Shown here: one piece after another, positions 46,941 through 56,414 of the stretch
How the letters are laid out: each line of letters begins with the position of its first letter
How positions within the stretch are numbered: position 1 is the first letter of the stretch
Assembly: GCA_028289455.1 (NCBI GenBank)
Contig: JANQPN010000011.1
Span: 1 to 64,000, forward strand
From: Wenzhouxiangellaceae bacterium
GTDB lineage: Bacteria > Pseudomonadota > Gammaproteobacteria > Xanthomonadales > Wenzhouxiangellaceae
Direction of reading: 5' to 3'
DNA length: 64,000 nt
Translations under genes and position numbers: made by a program
Notes under the pieces: model-generated
The model's input: the letters and a program-made list of their open reading frames with translations, nothing else
The model's database searches: none
Told to the model about the DNA's origin: nothing

Positions 46941-47679
46941 CCTCATCCGATCTGCGGTTGGCCTGCTGCTGTTCACGGGCAGCGCGCAGTTTGGCCCGAC
47001 GTTCAGCTATCCTGCGACGCACCTCTGCGGCCGAGTTCACCGCCGAGTTGTTTGCCGAGGCGGCAGCATTGTTGTTGCTGGCTGCATTGTTGGCCGTACG
47101 AGCACCACGATTCGCGGGTGCAGCACCTGAACTCGGTGCCTGCAGACCACGCTTATTGACCTTAAGTTCCAATTCTGCGACACGGTCGCCAGCTGCAAAG
47201 CTGACGCTGCGCTCACCAATTTCAGACAACTGCCAGGCAGCCTGATCTCCGTCCAGAGACATGCCTGCACGCATCACTGTGGTTTTTCTGGTTTTTCCAT
47301 CAGTAACCATTGCAATTCGACTATCGGGCGTAATAATCACCCCTGCCAGCCGGGCATCCAGTTCATTGACTTCTGTCGACTCAGGCTCTTGTTCCTCTTC
47401 CCCCTCAACACCGACAATTTCCGGCAGGGATCTGTCCGGAAAAAACAACGGCAGCGCCGTAATTGAGGAATAGGTATCCAAGTCCTCCTGATTCAAAGCC
47501 ACCTGCTGCAGCTCTGCATCAAGATCAGGCAACTCCGCCTCTTCAACACTGACTTCGGCCGGCTGTCCCAGCAACAGAGTCTGCAGCAGCAGAATCACCG
47601 CCAGAAATATACTGGTGCCCGCCAGCAAACCCGTCAGGCCAGTCCAGAAGTTGCTTTTGGTTAATGCGCTCTGAATCAT
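46933..47679 (-). CDS. gspC: Type II secretion inner-membrane protein GspC/XpsN-like
   Basis: 248 residues: one N-terminal membrane helix (GLLAGTSIFLAVILLLQTLLL), an acidic linker, and an HR-like domain (residues about 100-160, ARLAGVIITPDSRIAMVTDGKTRKTTVMRAG). This links the inner-membrane platform to the secretin. There is no PDZ domain; the C-terminus is an Ala/Asn-rich stretch and then a basic helix (RRRIAERRAKLRAAREQQQ). The gene order (M, then this, then D) matches xpsM-N-D, so XpsN is the closest functional name. It overlaps gspM by 4 bases. Confidence 0.85.
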   Translation of the reverse strand: MIQSALTKSNFWTGLTGLLAGTSIFLAVILLLQTLLLGQPAEVSVEEAELPDLDAELQQVALNQEDLDTYSSITALPLFFPDRSLPEIVGVEGEEEQEPESTEVNELDARLAGVIITPDSRIAMVTDGKTRKTTVMRAGMSLDGDQAAWQLSEIGERSVSFAAGDRVAELELKVNKRGLQAPSSGAAPANRGARTANNAASNNNAAASANNSAVNSAAEVRRRIAERRAKLRAAREQQQANRRSDEDE

Positions 47680-48293
47680 GCGCGCGGCCCCGAATCGCCT
47701 TCTGCAGCCAGATAGCCATACATATCAAAACGAATATCCAGCACTGCAATATTCTGATTGCGGGCCGTTCGCCCGGGCACATTGACGTACCGCTGGTAAA
47801 TGTTCATGCCGTCAATAAACACCAATGGAAAACTACCTTCAAGCTCGTGCAAAACCTTGACCAAATCGCCCAGATTACACCGCATTCGCACCTTTACCAA
47901 GACTTTTTCAAACCGTTCCGCTTCCCGGGCGCGTACATTCTGGTTGCTGATCACCTGGCAGTCCTGCTCATGATCAGCCTGGGTGGTGATAATCTGCTTC
48001 AATCTCTGCGTCAACAGGGCAGCTGCAGAATCAAAACTCTGTCCGGTCAGAAAGTAGTTTTCATTCTGTCCCTGATTGTTAATCTGCGACATCCTCGATT
48101 CAATTTCATCGCGCTGACCGGTAGCCGCCATAAATCTGGATACATCACCCCGCAGCGCCGAAATCTGATCTGAATAATCCAGGTGCTTAATGACAAACCA
48201 GTGAAAGCACAGCAGATAAATCATCACCAGCGCTAGAATCGCCAGACCGACGGCCAGTGTTTTGCCTGAATCTCTATCCGGTAATAGTTGCAT
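47676..48293 (-). CDS. gspM: Type II secretion protein GspM
   Basis: 205 residues with one N-terminal membrane helix (LAVGLAILALVMIYLLCFHW), a periplasmic coiled segment and a ferredoxin-like domain (VLVKVRMRCNLGDLVKVLHELEGSFPLVFIDGMNIYQ). It forms the platform with GspL. Its ATG overlaps the gspL stop by one base. Confidence 0.87.
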   Translation of the reverse strand: MQLLPDRDSGKTLAVGLAILALVMIYLLCFHWFVIKHLDYSDQISALRGDVSRFMAATGQRDEIESRMSQINNQGQNENYFLTGQSFDSAAALLTQRLKQIITTQADHEQDCQVISNQNVRAREAERFEKVLVKVRMRCNLGDLVKVLHELEGSFPLVFIDGMNIYQRYVNVPGRTARNQNIAVLDIRFDMYGYLAAEGDSGPRA

Positions 48294-49591
48294 TAGTCTT
48301 CCCCGGGCTGTGTTAATACCTGATCAACCGGCTGCTTTTCAGCCGCCGCATCAGTATCGGTTTCCTCTGTGCCTTCAGAATCTCCAGTCTCCGGTGAGGC
48401 ATCATCGTCAGCTTCTGTCTCCACAGCATCATCCTGCTCAACTGTCAGGGATACAAATGGTGCTGCCGGATCAATGGTCGATGCGGAGGTAAAACGCTCT
48501 TTGTTTAACCGTTGGTCACTGGAAATTGCGCCTTTGAAATAAGTATCCGACAGTGCGCCTGATGTGTTCAGGGATTCAACAAGCTTCTGTGCCCCATCAG
48601 ACAATCCCTGCAGCTGCAGCTCCTTGTCGTTAATCTGAAAGCGCTGCACCCAGGTATCTTCGGGAATTCTGCTGGTAACGCCGGCCAGCACTTCCAGTGT
48701 CAACGGGGTATTGGCGCGCTTTTCAGCCAGAAAATTGGCTGCCTCCAGTCTTTCGCTGAGTTGCTGGCGCAGCTCATTGACCTGAAATGCTTCACTGCGC
48801 ATTGCATCGCGCTGAGCCTGGAGCTGGGTGATTGTCTGGCTGCGAAGATACAGAGACTCCGCCATAACCACCACCAGTAATAACACTGCAACACCGGCCA
48901 GTGCCCAATTCATCCGCACCCGTTTATTGGCTTTATGCACTCGCAGTTCACGGGCCAGCAGATTAACGCCTTTTGTTTCGGGTTGAACCGCCGGTTGATC
49001 GCCTGCACTTTCAGCAACATTAATATCTATGCCCTGCAGCCGCACACCCAACTCGCCCATCTGTTCCACATAGGCATCTATCTGGCTGCGCTGGGCCAGG
49101 ATAAGATCCACACCCAGAAACGGCGGTTCGCGATTAACGATCTGCAGATCAAAGTACACATTGTTAACCGAAAACGGGGTTTGCCGGTCAATCTCAAATG
49201 TCACTGCCTGATGCAGATTGGCTTCGGCTGCTGCCGGCATCCTTATGCTCTTGTGCAGCACCTGATCAGCCGGCACGCAATATACTGCTGCCGGCGTACC
49301 TTCCTGGAATTCATCCAGGCAGGCAACGATGCGCGCGCGGGCCTGCTCAACATCGCCGTCTCGTTCCAGCGCATCCAGCAGCCGGATACCTGCCTCGTTG
49401 GCCTGCCACAGGTAAATGTGCTGCTCAGTGGCACTGATCAGCAATTGCTCGTGCGGCACAGAAAACAGGCGCTTTACGCGCGGCGGCACCAAGGGCGCCA
49501 GCTCACCTTTCCACCATTCCAGGAACCTGGCAATCCCGGTCGCGTGATAACGCGCCTTGATCATCGCCAGTAGTTTGTCCAATTGTGCCAT
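48293..49591 (-). CDS. gspL: Type II secretion protein GspL (with PilN-like domain)
   Basis: 432 residues. The cytoplasmic N-terminal part (to about 225) has the actin-like fold of GspL/PilM (HQAVTFEIDRQTPFSVNNVYFD). One membrane helix (MNWALAGVAVLLLVVVMAESLYL) is followed by a periplasmic PilN-like part (LEVLAGVTSRIPEDTWVQRFQINDKELQLQG). The C-terminal about 60 residues are a very acidic low-complexity tail. It recruits GspE to the membrane. ATG 49591 is chosen over GTG 49594. Confidence 0.88.
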   Translation of the reverse strand: MAQLDKLLAMIKARYHATGIARFLEWWKGELAPLVPPRVKRLFSVPHEQLLISATEQHIYLWQANEAGIRLLDALERDGDVEQARARIVACLDEFQEGTPAAVYCVPADQVLHKSIRMPAAAEANLHQAVTFEIDRQTPFSVNNVYFDLQIVNREPPFLGVDLILAQRSQIDAYVEQMGELGVRLQGIDINVAESAGDQPAVQPETKGVNLLARELRVHKANKRVRMNWALAGVAVLLLVVVMAESLYLRSQTITQLQAQRDAMRSEAFQVNELRQQLSERLEAANFLAEKRANTPLTLEVLAGVTSRIPEDTWVQRFQINDKELQLQGLSDGAQKLVESLNTSGALSDTYFKGAISSDQRLNKERFTSASTIDPAAPFVSLTVEQDDAVETEADDDASPETGDSEGTEETDTDAAAEKQPVDQVLTQPGED

Positions 49592-49619
49592 CACTGTCTT
49601 ACTAATCCTGGTTCAACTG

Positions 49620-50525
49620 TTATTCCGATACACCTTCCGCCCAACGCACTATCCGGTAAGGGCGGCCCAACAAATCCGTTCCCAAACGGAACGTGCCTTC
49701 GACCTGCGTCCATGCACCATTGTTCAATGTGGCTTTGGACAACACCGTAAAAGTTAATCCGCCGCCCTGCGCAACAGCCACACTGCCATCAGGCATGTCT
49801 ATCGGCTGGATGTTTGTGCCGTCAAACTGCTGGCGCTGAAGAATCAGATTTTGAGCCGTATCCAGGTCAATCTCCGGTAACCCGCGCAACGCCTCTATGG
49901 GTGCGAAGGCAGGATTAATTTCAGCACGGCCGGAAAATACTGTCAGTGCAGGCTCTATCTGCGTATACAGCTGGTAACTCATTCCCAGCACCTGCTGGAG
50001 TTCCTCAACAGTGGCAAATGCGGCATTCGGCGGTGCCCATGATAACCCGGCTGAAGCATATTCGCCTTCTTCGGCACCATTCGGGCGAACGAAATCGTCC
50101 GGATCCTTCCAATCCTCAATCGCATCCACCAGGGCCTGCGCCGCCACCGGGTCCATACCATGACCAACCAGCAGATTCAGTTTGGCATCTTCAGTGGAGC
50201 TGTTTAAATCGAGCTTACCGGTTTCATCGGTAATTGCCACACTGACCTCTGCCTCGCCCAGCCTGAATACATAAGGCCGGCCATCTGGAATCCATTTGGT
50301 TTCCAGGTCAGGATTGCGCATTTCGAACACTGCGCGCTGAATCCCTCCCAATGCACCCATGCGTGCACGCGCATCATCAAACAATGTGCGCGCCTCAATG
50401 TTTTCCGCTTTCGCCAGCAACGCCAGCGTACCGGACACAAGGGTCAACAGCACCAGGACCCACAATACGATCAACAACGCTACACCGCGCTGCCGGTATT
50501 TCAAATGGAGCTGGCCGGTTGACAT
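49620..50525 (-). CDS. gspK: Minor pseudopilin GspK
   Basis: 301 residues. It has the pseudopilin start RQRGVALLIVLWVLVLLTLVSGTLA, without the usual Glu5, which is normal for GspK. The characteristic DETGKLDLNS and an alpha domain with VDAIEDWKDPDDFVRPNGAE (calcium-binding-like acidic residues) follow. It caps the pseudopilus tip with GspI and GspJ. Confidence 0.93.
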   Translation of the reverse strand: MSTGQLHLKYRQRGVALLIVLWVLVLLTLVSGTLALLAKAENIEARTLFDDARARMGALGGIQRAVFEMRNPDLETKWIPDGRPYVFRLGEAEVSVAITDETGKLDLNSSTEDAKLNLLVGHGMDPVAAQALVDAIEDWKDPDDFVRPNGAEEGEYASAGLSWAPPNAAFATVEELQQVLGMSYQLYTQIEPALTVFSGRAEINPAFAPIEALRGLPEIDLDTAQNLILQRQQFDGTNIQPIDMPDGSVAVAQGGGLTFTVLSKATLNNGAWTQVEGTFRLGTDLLGRPYRIVRWAEGVSE

Positions 50526-50531
50526 TGCAAA

Positions 50532-51260
50532 TTACTCAAGCTCGTCGCCCTGGCGATTGTCGAACCTTCTACCCAGTTCGCCACTTGGTTCTGCATTTCG
50601 CCGGCTGCGCCGCAGACGGCCGGCGGTTCCATCGATACGCATGCTGATGGTCAGCATTGGCCAGGTAACCAGCGCATCTTCCGCGAACTCCAGATCCAGG
50701 GTTATCGCAACAGGAATTTCTTCAGGCGATTCCCACTCATCTTCCCAGTCAGACAACCGCCCGTCACGATCCAGACTCATGAATAAAAATTCACCGTCAT
50801 CAAGACCGCGCAGCAAAGTGAATGGCTCGACATCACGCATGATTCCGTCTTCGTATGCCAGCAGCGGCACATGCCGGAACACCAGTTCATAACCATTATG
50901 TGAGCGCTCCAGGCTGAGTTCCTGGACCTGTGGCCCACCGGCCCCCAGATATCCGGGCATCGGCGCAACAAACTGAATCCTGTCACGCTCACCTTCAAAT
51001 ACATAAAACTGATCGTCATCATCGACCAGATAATTCAACGGCAGTGAACGCGCCAGTTGCCGGTGAAGAAATTGCTGTGTGGCCCGCAGATGTGTCTGTT
51101 CCTGGATCAACTCATCAGCACGGTCAGTTGAACGTGTAACCGATCTCAGACCGCCAAATGCGAGCGTCATGATCATACCCATGAGGGTCATCACCAGAAG
51201 TATCTCAACTAAGGTAAAACCAGATTGAGCAACTCGTTGATTATGCAATCGCTTAACCAT
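50532..51260 (-). CDS. gspJ: Minor pseudopilin GspJ
   Basis: 242 residues from ATG 51260, which overlaps the gspI stop by 8 bases. Prepilin cleavage site and helix: VAQSGFTLVEILLVMTLMGMIM. The globular part has IQFVAPMPGYLGAGGPQVQELSL and ends DGTAGRLRRSRRN. The longer frame has no prepilin leader and is rejected. Confidence 0.92.
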   Translation of the reverse strand: MVKRLHNQRVAQSGFTLVEILLVMTLMGMIMTLAFGGLRSVTRSTDRADELIQEQTHLRATQQFLHRQLARSLPLNYLVDDDDQFYVFEGERDRIQFVAPMPGYLGAGGPQVQELSLERSHNGYELVFRHVPLLAYEDGIMRDVEPFTLLRGLDDGEFLFMSLDRDGRLSDWEDEWESPEEIPVAITLDLEFAEDALVTWPMLTISMRIDGTAGRLRRSRRNAEPSGELGRRFDNRQGDELE

Positions 51261-51720
51261 CAAAAGCTCTACTCTGGAAATTACTGTCCTGTGAATACAG
51301 GGTGGTGAAAGTCGCCTGCTGCTGCTGGTTGGCCTGGTCCCAATAAACAATCAGATCGACCTGATATAAATCCACCGGAATCAGCTCAGTATTCAAGCCT
51401 CGCTCATCTTCAGGCTCATACAGAGCAATCTGTATCTCCCAACTGTACTTGTCATCAAACTCGCCGGAGTCCGAACCTTCTTCAACCGGCGCATCAATCC
51501 CCAGCAAATCCATTTTCGACTGGGCATACAGCGCAGCCTGCGTTAAGTTACCTGATAAGCGGGTATTACCCAAACTGGCGCTGACCACCTGCATAATGAC
51601 GGCGAACAATAATGAGAACACCAGAAACGCTGCAAGAACCTCCAGCAGCGTAAAACCTTCCTGACCCCGTTTCGCTGAAATTGATTCCGAACTGAGTGGC
51701 AGGGAGTATTTCCCATTCAT
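51253..51720 (-). CDS. gspI: Minor pseudopilin GspI
   Basis: 155 residues with prepilin motif RGQEGFTLLEVLAAFLVFSLLF. The C-terminal part contains YSWEIQIALYEPEDERGLNTELIPVDLYQVDLIVYW, in the usual GspI position. It overlaps gspH by 4 bases and gspJ by 8. Confidence 0.92.
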   Translation of the reverse strand: MNGKYSLPLSSESISAKRGQEGFTLLEVLAAFLVFSLLFAVIMQVVSASLGNTRLSGNLTQAALYAQSKMDLLGIDAPVEEGSDSGEFDDKYSWEIQIALYEPEDERGLNTELIPVDLYQVDLIVYWDQANQQQQATFTTLYSQDSNFQSRAFDG

Positions 51721-52184
51721 TCCAGCAACTCTCCACGGGTAATTTCACCCGTTAACCACTCAACTCCGACTTGCCACTCACGTTCATCGGCAGTCAGGGT
51801 TACGCGGCCACCGGTGGAACTACCATCCGGGAAAAAGCGGATACCACCGGCATTTTCACCAGTCAGCTCAGAACGTGCAGTCAAAATGGTAATATCCATT
51901 TCCCTGGGAAATGGCTCCGGGTTACGGTTACCTGCCTGCCAGGTCCGGTTTTCGATATCCACAACAAATGTCTGCTGCTCCCGGCTGCGGATTGACAGGC
52001 TTCGGGTATAACGCAGTGATGCCGCAATTTCTTTACTGGCATTACGGATTTCCGCACTGCTGACCCCCCTTGCCAGTGAGAAAGCCACTAACCCGAACAT
52101 CATGCCGACCAGTGTCAACACCACAAGCAGTTCCATCAGGCTGAAGCCTGACTGAAATTGGAAGTGTTGCGGTCGGTTTGCCAT
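51717..52184 (-). CDS. gspH: Minor pseudopilin GspH
   Basis: 155 residues with prepilin motif FQSGFSLMELLVVLTLVGMMFG, then the GspH/FimT strand pattern (ASLRYTRSLSIRSREQQTFVVDI, GGIRFFPDGSSTGGRVTL). It is 31 bases after gspG. Confidence 0.93.
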   Translation of the reverse strand: MANRPQHFQFQSGFSLMELLVVLTLVGMMFGLVAFSLARGVSSAEIRNASKEIAASLRYTRSLSIRSREQQTFVVDIENRTWQAGNRNPEPFPREMDITILTARSELTGENAGGIRFFPDGSSTGGRVTLTADEREWQVGVEWLTGEITRGELLE

Positions 52185-52215
52185 TTCTGTTCCAGCTACT
52201 GCCTTTGCAGCAGTT

Positions 52216-52656
52216 TTATTCCCAGCTGTTTATGTCTGTGTTTTTACCATCTCCGCCCGGCGATCTGTCAGCACCGTAGGAAATGATGTCATATTCACCA
52301 TGCTCACCCGGGAACCGGTACTCATAGGGATTACCCCATGGATCAGTAATCAGACTTTGCTTGGCGTAAGGCCCGCGCCAGTTGGGTGCATTACCCGGCT
52401 GGCTAATCAGATCATCCAGATTGTCTGGCGGTGAGCCGACATCCAGGTAATAGCCATCGACCGCGCTGGACAGAGAAACAATAGCCGCCTTGGCCGCTTT
52501 AAACTTGGCTGCCTCGGTTCGGCCAATAATATTAGGTACAACCAGGCCGGCAATCAGCCCCAGAATAACCAGCACCACCAGCAGTTCGATAAGGCTGAAA
52601 CCTGCCCCTGAAACATGCCGCGGACGGGCACTCATGTAATTTTTCCTATTTTTCAT
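52216..52656 (-). CDS. gspG: Major pseudopilin GspG
   Basis: 146 residues, the subunit of the pseudopilus. Cleavage site and helix GAGFSLIELLVVLVILGLIA, then PNIIGRTEAAKFKAAKAAI and the calcium-site region DPWGNPYEYRFPGEHGEYDIISYGADRSPGGDGKNTDI. Two starts are possible: ATG 52656 (AGGT upstream) or 52635 (AGGA upstream). Confidence 0.96.
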   Translation of the reverse strand: MKNRKNYMSARPRHVSGAGFSLIELLVVLVILGLIAGLVVPNIIGRTEAAKFKAAKAAIVSLSSAVDGYYLDVGSPPDNLDDLISQPGNAPNWRGPYAKQSLITDPWGNPYEYRFPGEHGEYDIISYGADRSPGGDGKNTDINSWE

Positions 52657-52665
52657 AAACTTTAC

Positions 52666-53877
52666 CTATACAAGTTCATTAATACCCAGAATTGCCAACA
52701 ACACTGACATCACAATCAATCCAATCATCAATGCCAGCACCAGCGTCATTACCGGTACAAACAGGGACATCAGACGATCAATGGTAGTTCTGACTTCATG
52801 GTCAAAAGTGTCGGCCACTTTCAACAGCATCTGGTCCAGTTGGCCGGTCTCTTCACCCACGCTGATCATTTGCAGCGCAAGGCGCGGAAAGTAATCGCCC
52901 TTGGCCAGCGTACGCGCCAGTCCGTTGCCGGTTTTAACCTGTTTGGACGCTTCCGACACCACCTGCTGCATCACGGTATTGCCTACCACATTGCGGGCAA
53001 TTGACAATGCACCGAGCAACGGTACGCCATTAACCAGCAGGGTGCCGGTGGTTCTGGCCAGTCGTGCTGTTTCCATTTTGGCCACCAGATCACCGATCCA
53101 GCGCAGCTTCATAATGCGTAAATCCCATACCAGCCGGCTATCGGGGTTGGCAAACTGATTCCGAAAGAAAACCACAATGCCGAATACCGTTAACGCCATC
53201 AGCCACCAGTAGTTCTGCAATGCGGAGCCTACCGCCAGCACAATCTTGGTCAGCGTGGGCAATTCCGCACCCAAATCCTCAAAAATCGGCGTAAACTGCG
53301 GAATCACATAAGTCAGCAGCAATATCAGTGACCCTGCCGCCAGGATAGTCAGCATAATCGGATATACCATTGCCGAGCCGATGCTGTCCTTCAGCTCTTT
53401 GGAGCGCTCCAGATAATCTGACAACCGCGCCAAAGTGGATTCCAGTGTGCCGCCCAGCTCTCCGGCGCGCACCATGTTGATATACAGCCGGCTGAACACC
53501 CCGTGCTGAGCTTCCAGCGCATCGGATAATGTTCCGCCCTCACGCACATGATCACGAATTTTTTCCGTCATGCGCCGGGTTCTGTCACTGTCTGATAAAT
53601 CAATCAGCACCTGCAACGAGCGGTCCAGCGGCAGGCCTGCCTGCAACAGTGTTGCCATCTGCTGGGTAAACTGGCCAATTTCACGTTGACTGGGTTTGCT
53701 GGACGCATTGAGCAGGCGGCCAAGATTGAAACCGCCACCTTCGGCAAGCGTTGCGTTTAAGGGGATATTGCCGGCTTCCTGGAGCGCCCGGGCCACATCG
53801 TCAACTGTTGCCGCCTCCATTTCACCGCGTATCGTCTCGCCGCTGGGAGCCACCGCCTTGTACTGATAAAGCGCCAT
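52666..53877 (-). CDS. gspF: Type II secretion inner-membrane platform protein GspF
   Basis: 403 residues from ATG 53877, which overlaps the gspE stop by one base. It begins MALYQYKAVAPSGETIRGE, has two GspF repeats with motif REIGQFTQQMATLLQAGLPLDRSL and RTTGTLLVNGVPLLGALSIA, the ISVGEETGQLDQML block and three membrane helices. Confidence 0.96.
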   Translation of the reverse strand: MALYQYKAVAPSGETIRGEMEAATVDDVARALQEAGNIPLNATLAEGGGFNLGRLLNASSKPSQREIGQFTQQMATLLQAGLPLDRSLQVLIDLSDSDRTRRMTEKIRDHVREGGTLSDALEAQHGVFSRLYINMVRAGELGGTLESTLARLSDYLERSKELKDSIGSAMVYPIMLTILAAGSLILLLTYVIPQFTPIFEDLGAELPTLTKIVLAVGSALQNYWWLMALTVFGIVVFFRNQFANPDSRLVWDLRIMKLRWIGDLVAKMETARLARTTGTLLVNGVPLLGALSIARNVVGNTVMQQVVSEASKQVKTGNGLARTLAKGDYFPRLALQMISVGEETGQLDQMLLKVADTFDHEVRTTIDRLMSLFVPVMTLVLALMIGLIVMSVLLAILGINELV

Positions 53878-55688
53878 CAGCTTTCCTGGCTTACTCTTAA
53901 TACTTCTTCGATGGTGGTATAGCCGTGCAGGCACTTAAGCAAACCATCGTCATACATGGTCCGCATTCCCTCGCTGGTTGCCTGTTTATTGATATCGGCC
54001 TCATCAGCGTGCTTCATCACCAGACGCCTGACCGGCTCGCTGACTTCCAGCAGCTCCATAATACTGATTCGGCCTTTGAAACCGGTCGGACAGTCTTCAC
54101 TGCTGCCCGGGTGATACAACGTCACATTTTTACCATCGGTAACGTTATCCAGCCCGACTTCAGCGATCAGTTCGGGCATCGCCTGATAGGCTTCCCGGGT
54201 GTTTACATCCAGACGCCGTACCAGCCGCTGAGCCAAAATCGCATTGACAGTGGAGGTCAACAGGTAGTCTTCCACACCCATGTCCAGCATTCGGGTAATC
54301 CCACCGGCTGCGGAGTTGGTATGGATGGTCGATAACACCAGATGGCCGGTAAGCGCCGACTGGATAGCAATTTTTGCAGTTTCCAGATCACGCATTTCGC
54401 CGATCATGATGACGTCCGGATCCTGACGCACAATGGCTCTTAGAGCACTGGCGAAGGTGAGCCCGATGGAGGATTTCGCCTGAATCTGATTGATACCTTC
54501 AATCTGATACTCAACCGGGTCTTCAACGGTAATAATTTTCCGTTCGCTGGTATTTAACAGCGACAAAGCGGTGTACAGCGTAGTGGTTTTACCGGAACCG
54601 GTCGGCCCGGTGACCAGAATAATGCCATGCGGCATGGCCAGTACTTTTTCAAAACGGCTCTGAGTCGTATCATCAAACCCGAGACTGGCAAAATCCAGCA
54701 CCACGCTTTCCCGGTCAAGGATACGCATCACCACACTTTCACCATGCGAAGTCGGTACAGTGGATACACGCAAGTCCAGCTCTTTACCCTGTACCCGGTG
54801 CATGATCCGTCCGTCCTGGGGCAAACGCCGTTCTGCGATATTCAGCTTGGCCATAATCTTGACACGGCTGATGACCGCTGCAGTGGAACTGGCCGGTGGC
54901 GATTCCACTTCCTGGAGTACACCGTCAATCCGGTAACGCACCTTCAAGCGGTTCTCAAACGGCTCGATGTGAATATCTGAAGCACGCGACTCCACCGCCC
55001 GCTGGAGAATCAGATTCACCAGACGGATAACCGGTGCTTCGGAGGCCAGATCACGCAGATGTTCGACATCATCATCATCCACGCCCTCACTACCCAGTGA
55101 GTCGCGCAGCTGATCCATCTGCGACTTGCCGCCACCGAAATAACGCTCTATGACATCATCAATTTCAGAAGCAACACCAACACTGGGAACAACTTTCAAA
55201 CCGGTTGCCAGTGCCAGAGATTTCAGTGCAAATTCATCCTGCGGGTTGGCCATGGCGATGTCCAGCTGGTCATTACTGACCTTAATGGGCACCACCTGGC
55301 TGTGCTTCATATAACGTGTTGAAATACTCTCTATGTCAGGCGCGTTCTCGGGATAATCCTTAATCGACAGCAACGGCAAACCCAGCAGCCGCGCCTGCGC
55401 TTCTGCCACATCCCGCTCAGATACCAGTCCCAGCCGCACCAGCAGCGTGATCAGCTGTCCGCCATGCTGGCTTTGATATTGCTGTGCCTTGTGCAGGTCA
55501 GTTTCACGCAGGCGCTGGTGCTCCAGCAAATCTGCGCACAACGCCTGCTCACCAGCTGCCAGCAGATCTGTACCTGCCGCCGCATCCGCATTGCCGGCCG
55601 GCACAGTACCGGCAGCCTCTTCCGTTACGGTTTCCGGCTGACCGCTGTCTGCTGTCTCAGTTGTCATATTGGTGGTCGTTTCTGCCAT
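53877..55688 (-). CDS. gspE: Type II secretion ATPase GspE
   Basis: 603 residues. After an Ala/Thr/Glu-rich leader of about 60 residues come GspE N domains (GLVSERDVAEAQARLLGLPLL), then the ATPase with Walker A GPTGSGKTTTLYT, Asp box, Walker B VIMIGEMRDLETA and His box LSTIHTNSA. The tetracysteine zinc element of most GspE proteins is missing; only one Cys remains (HPGSSEDCPTGFKGR). It is the first gene of the operon, 71 bases after the exosortase-H-associated gene. Confidence 0.95.
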   Translation of the reverse strand: MAETTTNMTTETADSGQPETVTEEAAGTVPAGNADAAAGTDLLAAGEQALCADLLEHQRLRETDLHKAQQYQSQHGGQLITLLVRLGLVSERDVAEAQARLLGLPLLSIKDYPENAPDIESISTRYMKHSQVVPIKVSNDQLDIAMANPQDEFALKSLALATGLKVVPSVGVASEIDDVIERYFGGGKSQMDQLRDSLGSEGVDDDDVEHLRDLASEAPVIRLVNLILQRAVESRASDIHIEPFENRLKVRYRIDGVLQEVESPPASSTAAVISRVKIMAKLNIAERRLPQDGRIMHRVQGKELDLRVSTVPTSHGESVVMRILDRESVVLDFASLGFDDTTQSRFEKVLAMPHGIILVTGPTGSGKTTTLYTALSLLNTSERKIITVEDPVEYQIEGINQIQAKSSIGLTFASALRAIVRQDPDVIMIGEMRDLETAKIAIQSALTGHLVLSTIHTNSAAGGITRMLDMGVEDYLLTSTVNAILAQRLVRRLDVNTREAYQAMPELIAEVGLDNVTDGKNVTLYHPGSSEDCPTGFKGRISIMELLEVSEPVRRLVMKHADEADINKQATSEGMRTMYDDGLLKCLHGYTTIEEVLRVSQES

Positions 55689-55759
55689 GTGGTTATTATA
55701 AAGCCCAGTGCCTGTACGGTCTTAGGAAAATATGCGCTGCGGTTAGTTCACCCGAAAAC

Positions 55760-56398
55760 TCATTTACGTCTGGCCATTTTGGGCATCGCAATGGTCTGCA
55801 GGAAATCCCGGTTGAATAAAATCCAAATCACCACCGGCACCACCGCAGGAAAAATCAGATACCCCAACTGGTAACACAGGGCTATCAGCGTGGGGGATAA
55901 ACCCGCTTCAGCTACTGCCTGTGCCCCCAATGGACCGAAGTTTAATGCCAGATCCTTCAACGCCTCCCAACATACGCCCCAGGCCTGCACCAGCACGAGT
56001 ATTGCATAGCCGCCCACAATCTGTACTGCACGCTGCATAGCCTTAAGAGGTGGTGTGGCCATTACCAGACCAAAAAACAAAGGCACGCCATAGGCATAAA
56101 TCATCGGGTTAACATCAAAGGTCAGTAACGCTACTCTTCCCTGTACCAGCCGCTCATGCGGAATCAGCGTTTCAATTTCAAAATTGAAACGAACCTGGTT
56201 GATACCTTCAATGGCGTTCGGTAAGGCTGTGGCCAGCAGCCACGATGAGAGCCAGGCTGTAGGTCGCACCAGCAGAGAACCAAAGTAGAACCACAGGAAA
56301 AAGCCCAGCGGCAGCCACAGAGCAGCCAGAATAAATAATTCCTTGATCTGTCCGCTGTCCTGCTTATCACCGGTTTGTTTAATATCACTATCTGTCAT
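55760..56398 (-). CDS. Exosortase-H-associated membrane protein (tentative)
   Basis: 212 residues with about four to five membrane helices. The pattern fits the small protein that accompanies exosortase H in proteobacteria: LFILAALWLPLGFFLWFYF, FDVNPMIYAYGVPLFFGLVMATP, VLVQAWGVCWEALKDLA and ALCYQLGYLIFPAVVPVVIWILFNRDFL. The identification comes from remembered pattern, not a search. No exosortase gene and no recognisable sorting tail is in the window. It lies 16 bases after purL and 71 bases before gspE on the same strand. Confidence 0.65.
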   Translation of the reverse strand: MTDSDIKQTGDKQDSGQIKELFILAALWLPLGFFLWFYFGSLLVRPTAWLSSWLLATALPNAIEGINQVRFNFEIETLIPHERLVQGRVALLTFDVNPMIYAYGVPLFFGLVMATPPLKAMQRAVQIVGGYAILVLVQAWGVCWEALKDLALNFGPLGAQAVAEAGLSPTLIALCYQLGYLIFPAVVPVVIWILFNRDFLQTIAMPKMARRK

Positions 56399-56414
56399 GT
56401 TTATCTTAGGCTAA

